Of a stretch of DNA of 60,205 nucleotides, positions 41,665 through 48,158 are shown one piece after another (the first letter of the stretch is position 1; each line of letters begins with the position of its first letter). Location: assembly GCA_963626805.1 (NCBI GenBank), contig CAVFXS010000033.1, forward strand, positions 1 to 60,205, given 5' to 3'. The notes below the pieces were generated by a model. That model made no database searches, was not told the origin of the DNA, and saw only the letters and a list, made by a program, of their open reading frames with translations. The translations under genes were made by a program, and so were the position numbers. This DNA comes from CAG-632 sp963626805 (lineage in GTDB: Bacteria > Bacillota > Clostridia > Lachnospirales > Lachnospiraceae).

Positions 41665-42347
41665 TTTATGCTATTTGGAAGAATGCTGTAAGACGCAAGA
41701 AACGATTTAGTATCATGAAACGACAGCTAAAGTTTTATCAGACAATGGAATCGGATGTTCGAGAACAACAAAAAATGATACATGATTTTCAAAATCATCT
41801 GCTTTGCATACAGGGATTACTGGAAGATAGACAGATTACAGAGGCTGAGAAGTATATAAAACAGATCTATGGTAAGTGCCGGTCGACACAGGGAACCTAC
41901 TATACGAATCATCCAATTGTGAACAGCATTCTCAGACAGAAAAAACGTCAGGCAGAAGAGAAGGGGATTACAATGATTCTGAATATAGGAGATTTGGCAG
42001 GAGTAATTGTAAAAGACATGGATCTGGTAACGGTACTTACAAATCTTCTGGATAATGCAATAGAGGCTTGTGAGCGGTTGAGTAAGAAGGAGAAGCGAAT
42101 CTATTTCTGTTGTTTGATAGAAGGGCAGGAACTTCGGGTGTCAGTTGAAAATCCGGTTGAGCAGGAACCAAAACGGTTGGGAAAGACATTTCGGACTTCA
42201 AAGAAAAATCAACGCAGACATGGAATTGGTATGGAGAATATTCACAGAGTAGTGGAAAAATATCAAGGAGATGATTTTGTAGTATGTGAAAAGGGAAGGT
42301 TTTTGCATACAGTAATTTTAAAAAATAAGTATAAAAGGAATACATAG
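41661..42347 (+). CDS. GHKL sensor kinase lacking a membrane sensor domain
   Basis: A 228-residue kinase of the AgrC/ComD type reduced to its catalytic half. The dimerisation/phosphoacceptor segment is QQKMIHDFQNHLLCIQGLL (His about 36), the N-box is LTNLLDNAIEACERL and the G-box region RRHGIGMENIHRVV. AgrC-like kinases normally start with six or so TM helices of about 200 residues; here only about 30 basic residues precede the His. The ATGA-coupled start with GGGAGG upstream supports this as the real N-terminus. Its signal must therefore be cytosolic or come from a partner protein. Confidence 0.85.
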   Translation: MIYAIWKNAVRRKKRFSIMKRQLKFYQTMESDVREQQKMIHDFQNHLLCIQGLLEDRQITEAEKYIKQIYGKCRSTQGTYYTNHPIVNSILRQKKRQAEEKGITMILNIGDLAGVIVKDMDLVTVLTNLLDNAIEACERLSKKEKRIYFCCLIEGQELRVSVENPVEQEPKRLGKTFRTSKKNQRRHGIGMENIHRVVEKYQGDDFVVCEKGRFLHTVILKNKYKRNT

Positions 42348-42388
42348 TGGAAGGATAAGGGATTAAATGTATAAGTGAATGCAGATTT

Positions 42389-42459
42389 ACCGCCGATTTA
42401 TGCATAAAACCGTCGAATTATACATAGAGGATTGTTTTTTAAGGCGAAAATTGTAGGAT
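42389..42459 (+). promoter_or_regulatory. LytTR-type direct repeats and promoter
   Basis: Two 17-base copies, ACCGCCGATTTATGCAT (42389-42405) and ACCGTCGAATTATACAT (42409-42425), differ at three positions and lie 20 bases apart, the layout of LytTR binding sites (ACCGTT-like). A TTGTTT (42432-42437) and TAGGAT (42454-42459) with a 16-base gap follow directly. Confidence 0.65.
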
Positions 42460-42460
42460 G

Positions 42461-42499
42461 AGTACAAGGAGAGGACAGATTCTGGGTTCTCCTTGTACT
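42461..42499 (+). other. 12-bp perfect inverted repeat in the leader
   Basis: AGTACAAGGAGA (42461-42472) pairs with TCTCCTTGTACT (42488-42499). No T-run follows. It starts right at the predicted transcript 5' end, so it may stabilise the mRNA. Confidence 0.6.
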
Positions 42500-42543
42500 G
42501 GTAATCATCTGATTTGAAACAAGACAGAGAAAGGGGGGAAGAT

Positions 42544-42666
42544 ATGATGAAATTGAGTGATGTCGGAATGGTACCGGTACGATTATGTCAGAGAAGAAAA
42601 GAACGTTTTTTATCAACCCAAGCGGCCGGTAACAGGTCCAAAAGTAAATGGAGGAATAGAGAATGA
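42544..42666 (+). CDS. Candidate 40-residue cationic peptide
   Basis: A small frame with two adjacent ATGs behind a very strong AAAGGGGGG site, ending in a TGA that overlaps the next start (ATGA). The product (MMKLSDVGMVPVRLCQRRKE..., Arg/Lys-rich, one Cys) has no signal peptide and no family I know. It could be a leader peptide for translational coupling, a signalling peptide precursor or a chance ORF. The good ribosome binding site and the exact overlap are the arguments for it. Confidence 0.4.
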   Translation: MMKLSDVGMVPVRLCQRRKERFLSTQAAGNRSKSKWRNRE

Positions 42667-43079
42667 CAAAAGTGAAAAGATTTTTAAGTACAGCATTATG
42701 TGCGTTAACTATTTTGGGAAGTGTAGTTGGAGTGACGAGCCTGGCATATGCAGGGAACTCATATTTGGATGTAAGGGCATCTGGTGTATCTGGTGTATCC
42801 TCTAAAGATCCGTATTCATTAAAGGTAACAAAAGATGATAATGATCAGAATTTTTATATCAAATTAGATTCCTTATCGGGTGGTCCCCAGATGAGTTTTA
42901 CTTCATATAATAGTCGGGGGGACAGGGTGTCTAATCCATTAACAATTACTGAAGTGGGAAAAAATTGTAGTCATGCCTATGATATACAGGCTGGCTTAGC
43001 GGGAGCTCAATACTATGTTATGGCGACCGCACCATCATATTATGCAGATGTGCATGCAGTAGGAACATATTGTCCGTAA
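42663..43079 (+). CDS. Secreted small beta-rich protein
   Basis: A 138-residue protein with a Sec signal peptide (basic MTKVKRF, hydrophobic core, cleavage probably after SLAYA, residue about 30). The mature part of about 108 residues is rich in alternating hydrophobic, Ser/Thr/Asn and aromatic residues, predicting beta strands, and has two Cys (KNC and TYC near the end) that could pair outside the cell. It is reminiscent of small secreted DUF2712-like proteins but the match is weak. It has its own GGAGG site. It sits first in front of a lipoprotein and ABC-2 genes, so it may be cargo, ligand or toxin of that system. Confidence 0.7.
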   Translation: MTKVKRFLSTALCALTILGSVVGVTSLAYAGNSYLDVRASGVSGVSSKDPYSLKVTKDDNDQNFYIKLDSLSGGPQMSFTSYNSRGDRVSNPLTITEVGKNCSHAYDIQAGLAGAQYYVMATAPSYYADVHAVGTYCP

Positions 43080-43152
43080 GTTAAGGAGAACCGCGGAGTG
43101 CAGGAGACCTGCATTCCGTGGTATATATAAGGTAAAAGAAGGGGTGAAGGCA

Positions 43153-44265
43153 ATGAGAAAAAAGATAGGTCTCATAATGAGTCTGGGAATCATGGCAATG
43201 ATAGCCTGTTCCTGTGGAAATAGCGAACAGACGACAGAAGCAGGGGAACAGGCGTCAACGGCTGTAGATATAAATACGATTAAAACATATTCCTTTCCGA
43301 CCGAATACAAAGCGGATGGTGAGAATGTAACGGTAGATATGACTGTGAATGCACCGGAAAAGGCATATTTTCTGGAAGGCACTGTTGAATTCATAAAACC
43401 GGATTATGAGAAACTTGCAAAAGTATTGATGCCGGATGAAACACAGGCAGATTATGATTTAGAGAATGGAATTATCTTATCGAAAGAATTAGCGGGAGAA
43501 ACTAATTTCTATAAAGCTTTTTGTGGTTGGGGTAATACTGGGTTAGAGTTTATGACATATCCTTATGTAACAACAAGGTATAGTATAAATTCTGAAATGA
43601 AGAATCCGGAATATAATCTTCCGCTATATGAGACAAAGAAATCATTTTCGTTTGCAACAGACGAAGAGGCATTGGCTACTGTTATGGATGTGCTGGAGAA
43701 TAACGGAATTGTACTGGGAGATGGAGTTCAGGTAGATACCTATTATCTGGATCATGAAATCTTGCAGCAGGAGGAGGCACATTACGACCTGGATGGAAAC
43801 AGACAGGAGGAAAGATATAGAACGGACTGGTCGGAGGCAGATGATGCGTACAGCTTTTATATTCATCAGACCTATTGTGGACTCAGAGATTACCATACGG
43901 GAGATTTCTGGGCAGGCCGGGCAGAGAATGGAAATGCTCAGGTTGTAGCGGGATATAATGCAGAAGGAATTGCGGGACTGATGATTAATGAGATCAGTAC
44001 TTATAAAATGTCAGAGAAAGAAGTGGAACTACTGGATATGGATACAATCGTAGATGCACTGATCACTCATTATGAGAATATATTGGATGGTGCAACCTAT
44101 GAAGTAACCTCAGCAACGCTTTGTTGTGATTATAGAAGCGCAGGGAAGGCAATGGAAAAGAAGATGATACCGGTATGGGCATTTCAGGTAAAGGAAACCG
44201 GTGGGGATGGCGTCCAAAGCAATTATGAGATTCGGATAAATGCAGCGACAGGAGAATTTCTATGA
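43153..44265 (+). CDS. Lipoprotein of unknown function with PepSY/YycI-like C-terminus
   Basis: A 370-residue lipoprotein. The signal peptide ends in a lipobox (MIAC, Cys about 17), followed by a Thr/Glu-rich linker and two folded regions. The C-terminal part (MIPVWAFQVKETGG...NYEIRINAATGEFL) resembles the PepSY/YycI-type domain ending. Start moved to ATG 43153, seven bases after AAGGGGTG. The stop overlaps the first permease gene by ATGA. It would sit on the outer face of the membrane, possibly as substrate-binding or immunity partner of the ABC transporter. Confidence 0.75.
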   Translation: MRKKIGLIMSLGIMAMIACSCGNSEQTTEAGEQASTAVDINTIKTYSFPTEYKADGENVTVDMTVNAPEKAYFLEGTVEFIKPDYEKLAKVLMPDETQADYDLENGIILSKELAGETNFYKAFCGWGNTGLEFMTYPYVTTRYSINSEMKNPEYNLPLYETKKSFSFATDEEALATVMDVLENNGIVLGDGVQVDTYYLDHEILQQEEAHYDLDGNRQEERYRTDWSEADDAYSFYIHQTYCGLRDYHTGDFWAGRAENGNAQVVAGYNAEGIAGLMINEISTYKMSEKEVELLDMDTIVDALITHYENILDGATYEVTSATLCCDYRSAGKAMEKKMIPVWAFQVKETGGDGVQSNYEIRINAATGEFL

Positions 44266-45050
44266 AAAATGAACGTATAAAGGCCGGTTTGATAAATTAT
44301 ATAGAGATGGATCTTCGCAGGGCATTTCTTAATTGGAAGTGTCCGGTGGCTGTCGGAAGTATATATCTGTTGCTTCTGTATAATGATAATTTGACGCTCA
44401 GTATGGTAGACCGTATTAGATGGATGGTGGGGAGCAAGACCTTCATTGTGGTAGCATTAATGCTTGCAGCGGCACCATATGCGGCATCCTTATGTGATGA
44501 GACAGAATATAAGTATAGCATGCAGGCGATCTTGAGAGGGTCGGAAGGAATGTACTATATATCAAAAGTACTGGTGACATTTTTTTCGTCAGCAGTAATA
44601 ATGCTTAGTGCGTTTTTACTGGATGCAGTTACCTATTATTGGCAGTATGGATTACCGGGGGCACGGGAACTGGAAGAGCATATAAGAATCAATCCGGCAT
44701 ATGCAGCTTGTCTTGCAAGCGGTAATTATATCGGATATGTGATTTTGATAGGATTGCAGTTGGCGGCATTGGCAGGCAGTATGGCGGTGATCGGATTGGT
44801 GTGTTCGGTATTTGTACAAAACCGGATGCTGGTCTATGCGTTCCCGGTAGCAATCGTATATGTATGGGATATGATGGCAATACGCTTTCTGGGATATAAT
44901 GTTGGATGTGCAGTCACATTGTATCAAATGGGGGTAGAGACAATTAATTTTCAGTTTGCGACACAGTCAAGGCTGCTCTATTACATAGAGGTGCTGGTGA
45001 TAGTGATCTGTGGAGGGATGATCATATGTACAAAGCAGAAAAAGAAATGA
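44262..45050 (+). CDS. ABC-2-type membrane protein 1
   Basis: A 262-residue membrane protein with about six hydrophobic segments (for example TFIVVALMLAAAPYAASLCD and VTFFSSAVIMLSAFLLDAVT). The placement of two such proteins before an ABC ATPase marks them as permease halves of an ABC-2 exporter. No conserved family signature is recognised beyond this layout. The start overlaps the lipoprotein stop. Confidence 0.75.
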   Translation: MKNERIKAGLINYIEMDLRRAFLNWKCPVAVGSIYLLLLYNDNLTLSMVDRIRWMVGSKTFIVVALMLAAAPYAASLCDETEYKYSMQAILRGSEGMYYISKVLVTFFSSAVIMLSAFLLDAVTYYWQYGLPGARELEEHIRINPAYAACLASGNYIGYVILIGLQLAALAGSMAVIGLVCSVFVQNRMLVYAFPVAIVYVWDMMAIRFLGYNVGCAVTLYQMGVETINFQFATQSRLLYYIEVLVIVICGGMIICTKQKKK

Positions 45051-45063
45051 GGATGGTAGCAGG

Positions 45064-45930
45064 ATGAAAATACAGATAAAAAGAGCTGTTGAAAATTGCT
45101 TCAGGGGATGTTTACAACGGATATGCAGCATTCGGTTTCTGGGAGCGGGACTGCTGCTTCTGGCTCTGATATGTGCAACAATGAGCGGAATTGATCAGCT
45201 GATGATTGATAAGCAGGAGTGGATCACACCATGGATGGCACCGCATTTGGTGGATAATCTTTCATTTATTACATTTCTGGGATTTATTGTCTGCTATGTA
45301 TATTCGGATGTACCGTTTATGAATCGAACAGAGTTGTATAAGATACTGCGGGTAGGGCGAAAGATGTGGGCGATAGAGAAATTGGGTGCAATCGGTCTGC
45401 AGAGCTTTTTAATAGTTGTTCTGATATATATCATGAGTGTTCTGGTGTTTATACCCCGGGTACAGCTATCAGCTGATTGGGGGAAGATAATATGGACAAT
45501 GGCATATTCCAATAATATTTATGACTACAACATATATGGCAGGAGTTCAGCGGTGATTGTGAATAAATATGAGCCCTGGCAGGCAATGCTGTTATGTTTC
45601 TTTATGATGTGGCTGGAGATTACACTGGTAGGGGTGTTCATGTTTACAATCAGTCTGTATTTAAACCGTATTGTAGCGATTGCAATTGTAGGGTTTATGA
45701 TGGTATTGCAACTGATAACAGGAAGTATTGCCGCAAATGCAGCAATTGCATATGTACTTCCGCTTTACTGGTGCAGGCTGTCTATTTATGGAGAACGAAG
45801 CTTCCTTGATATCTATTACCCGTCCTTTGCCTATTGTCTGACTGTCAGTATCCTTGGTCTGGCAATATGTGTTGCCGCGACAATGCTGCGAATCAGGAAG
45901 AAAGAGTTTATATGGAATAATGAAGAATAG
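45064..45930 (+). CDS. ABC-2-type membrane protein 2
   Basis: A 288-residue membrane protein with about six TM helices, including LGAGLLLLALICATMSGIDQ and LQSFLIVVLIYIMSVLVF, and a loop of about 60 residues in the middle. It is probably the second half of the heteromeric permease together with the preceding gene. Spacing of 13 bases on one side and 15 on the other indicates one operon. Confidence 0.75.
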   Translation: MKIQIKRAVENCFRGCLQRICSIRFLGAGLLLLALICATMSGIDQLMIDKQEWITPWMAPHLVDNLSFITFLGFIVCYVYSDVPFMNRTELYKILRVGRKMWAIEKLGAIGLQSFLIVVLIYIMSVLVFIPRVQLSADWGKIIWTMAYSNNIYDYNIYGRSSAVIVNKYEPWQAMLLCFFMMWLEITLVGVFMFTISLYLNRIVAIAIVGFMMVLQLITGSIAANAAIAYVLPLYWCRLSIYGERSFLDIYYPSFAYCLTVSILGLAICVAATMLRIRKKEFIWNNEE

Positions 45931-45945
45931 AAGGAGAGGGAAAGA

Positions 45946-46623
45946 ATGGAGAATGAGAACAGACAGGAAGTACAGATAGAGAAGACTCCGGTCATATCGG
46001 TGCAACATGCGTGTAAGACGTTTGGAAAACAGCAGGTGTTAAAAGATGTTTCTGTGGATTGCATGGAAGGGAGTATTACCGGAATTGTTGGACATAATGG
46101 TTCCGGAAAGACAGTGCTGTTTAAGAGTATATGCGGATTGTTATATCTGGATAGCGGACACATTTATATTCGGGGCAGAGAAATGCATAAGGATCTGGAT
46201 ATGCTGAATGAGGCAGGTGTGATCATTGAAGAGCCTGCATTTCTTGGCAACTACAGCGGATATAAGAATCTGGATTATCTGTACCGCCTTCGGAATCCGA
46301 AGAATCCGGAGCATATAGAAACGATTCTTGAAAAAGTGGGTCTGGATCCAAAGAGTCGAAAGCATGTGAAAAATTATTCCATGGGTATGAGACAGCGACT
46401 TGCAATTGCGCAGGCAATCATGGAAGATCAGAAGATATTGATTCTGGATGAACCGATGAACGGGCTGGACAAACATGGAGTTGCGGATATGCGAAAGCTC
46501 TTTATGGAATTAAAGGAGCAGGGCAGAACTGCCGTGATGGCCAGCCATAATAAAGAAGATATTGATATTCTCTGTGATCATGTCTATGAGATGGAGATGG
46601 GAGTGTTACAGCAGGTGCGGTAA
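45946..46623 (+). CDS. ABC transporter ATP-binding protein (ABC-2/DrrA-like)
   Basis: A 225-residue ATPase. Walker A is GHNGSGKTVLFKS (about residues 47-59), the signature YSMGMRQRLAIAQAIM (about 144-159), Walker B ILILDEPMNGLD and the switch His in ASHN. The compact length and MGMRQR signature are typical of ATPases of exporters and bacteriocin-immunity transporters (BcrA/NatA). It has an AAGGAGAGGG site. It drives the two preceding permeases. The stop codon lies inside the shared terminator hairpin. Confidence 0.92.
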   Translation: MENENRQEVQIEKTPVISVQHACKTFGKQQVLKDVSVDCMEGSITGIVGHNGSGKTVLFKSICGLLYLDSGHIYIRGREMHKDLDMLNEAGVIIEEPAFLGNYSGYKNLDYLYRLRNPKNPEHIETILEKVGLDPKSRKHVKNYSMGMRQRLAIAQAIMEDQKILILDEPMNGLDKHGVADMRKLFMELKEQGRTAVMASHNKEDIDILCDHVYEMEMGVLQQVR

Positions 46624-46650
46624 ACACCGTACATTACTGTACGGTGTTTA
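46621..46650. terminator. Shared hairpin covering both stop codons of convergent genes
   Basis: TAAACACCGTAC (46621-46632) pairs perfectly with GTACGGTGTTTA (46639-46650) around a 6-base loop. The left arm contains the ABC ATPase stop and the hairpin also includes the last codons of the serpin gene on the minus strand. Confidence 0.75.
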
Positions 46651-47932
46651 CGGTTCCCAGAAAGATCGGCAGACCGGTATTGGTATCAATGATCGCATAG
46701 ACGAATGGACGGTCCAGAATGACATGAGGTGGTGTTTCCTCCTCCATCACACAGGATTCATTCGTCATCTCAATGGCAGTGACTGCGGCAGCCTTGGTTC
46801 CGGTACGGTCTACTTCGATGTGGGTCTTGTGAAGAACCCGGTTGATATACAGATATCCGGTGTCGGTGGTTCCCATATTAGAGAAATCTGCATGATCCTG
46901 AAATGCTTCCGGCATACCCATCTCAGACAGGACATCCTTTAATTCCGTGGTATAATCATAGGTGAATTCCGGCATCTGTACAATGACATCCCGGATCTCA
47001 CGGTTCCGGAACATGGTAAGGTAATCTTCGCCGGTCAGGGTGGCTGCATAGTCCTCCGGTGTCATTCCTTCTTCCGGTAGCAGAGCAAGGAATGCGAAGT
47101 CACCACCTTTATAATTTTTAAGGAAGCCGGTGGCATGTTCGTCGTGGATATAGTAATTCTCCGTGCTGTTTAGCATGGCAACGGTCTCTGTTTTACCGGC
47201 ATAATTTGTGAAAGAAGCATCTTCTGTGATCTGTGAATCCCCATATGGAGTATACCAGGTCCCCTCGAAGGCAAGGGCATTGATCAGGTACAGGACAATA
47301 TCATCTGCGATCGAATCCTCTAATAAGGAAGGGATCATACCGTTTGTATTCTGATTTACCCATTGATTGATTTCCTTTGTGGTCTGGTCATCAAAGGCTG
47401 CATAGTAAGCATCTGCCTGATAATAATTCTTATCGGTCTGTAAGAAGTCCTCATTTATCTGAATCGCGTCCTCCTGATTACGGATCCAGATAGAATTGGC
47501 CTGATGAAAGCTCACATCTTCACTTGCGGTCAGGCGATTCTGAAAGCTATACATATATGGATTAAAGTCCTCCATGGACATGCCACCGCAAAGAACCTGT
47601 TCCATTTCGGTGCGGGTTGTGCTTCCGGCTCCGTTGGCAGTCATAGCCAGTGCGGACAGAACGGATTCCGGCGAGAGCAGGACATTTTCACCGGTGCTGC
47701 TTCCGGCGAGAGCTGTCTGAAAAAGCCGGATGGAAAAATCAGCGGTAGAGCTGCAGAAGGTATCATCCGGATCCTTGCCGGTAACGGATTCATCCGGCAG
47801 CTGGCTGGTCAGCTCCTGATTCTTTAATGTCACCATGGATGGTGAAGCGCTGCAGGCACACAGAGATAGTGCCAGAGAACCGAGTAATGTAACAGATAAA
47901 GCTTTCTTTAAAAAATTAGTTCCTGATTTCAT
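46634..47932 (-). CDS. Lipoprotein serpin (serine protease inhibitor)
   Basis: A 432-residue serpin exported as a lipoprotein (lipobox LCAC, Cys about 27). Serpin signatures are NVLLSPESVLSALAMTANGA, INQWVNQNTNGMIPSLL, LYLINALAFEGTW, the hinge DRTGTKAAAVTAIEM and the C-terminal DRPFVYAIIDTNTGLPIFLG. The reactive loop between the hinge and PPHVILDRPF carries NESCVMEEETP; the P1 residue cannot be set by eye. A functional hinge (small residues AAA) suggests an inhibitory serpin, acting on host or competitor proteases at the cell surface. Convergent with the ABC operon. Confidence 0.93.
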   Translation of the reverse strand: MKSGTNFLKKALSVTLLGSLALSLCACSASPSMVTLKNQELTSQLPDESVTGKDPDDTFCSSTADFSIRLFQTALAGSSTGENVLLSPESVLSALAMTANGAGSTTRTEMEQVLCGGMSMEDFNPYMYSFQNRLTASEDVSFHQANSIWIRNQEDAIQINEDFLQTDKNYYQADAYYAAFDDQTTKEINQWVNQNTNGMIPSLLEDSIADDIVLYLINALAFEGTWYTPYGDSQITEDASFTNYAGKTETVAMLNSTENYYIHDEHATGFLKNYKGGDFAFLALLPEEGMTPEDYAATLTGEDYLTMFRNREIRDVIVQMPEFTYDYTTELKDVLSEMGMPEAFQDHADFSNMGTTDTGYLYINRVLHKTHIEVDRTGTKAAAVTAIEMTNESCVMEEETPPHVILDRPFVYAIIDTNTGLPIFLGTVNTVQ

Positions 47933-48057
47933 GATCGTATCCCCCTTTATAAAGTTTCTGAATCATTATTTTTCGGTGTTATATTAATCAGTGTAAAATA
48001 GGATGTATGGTGTTGCAAGAAATTTCAAATAATATTTTTCAGAAAGAGGTAATCGGT

Positions 48058-48086
48058 TTGCCAATCATGGGAAAACATGGTAGGAT
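48058..48086 (+). promoter_or_regulatory. Promoter of the M16C peptidase operon
   Basis: TTGCCA (48058-48063) and TAGGAT (48081-48086) are 17 bases apart. The rest of the 226-base gap to the serpin gene shows no further structure; a minus-strand promoter for the serpin could not be fixed. Confidence 0.55.
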
Positions 48087-48158
48087 ATATCTTGTGATAC
48101 TGGCATAATATGTAACGGATTCATAATATAGAAGAACGTGAAGCAAGGAGGAACAGCG

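Noticed and set aside
42557..42805. 82-residue frame overlapping the start of the secreted protein gene
   Set aside because: It lies in another frame of a gene with a clear signal peptide, has no good ribosome binding site and ends in an unnatural Cys/Trp-rich tail.
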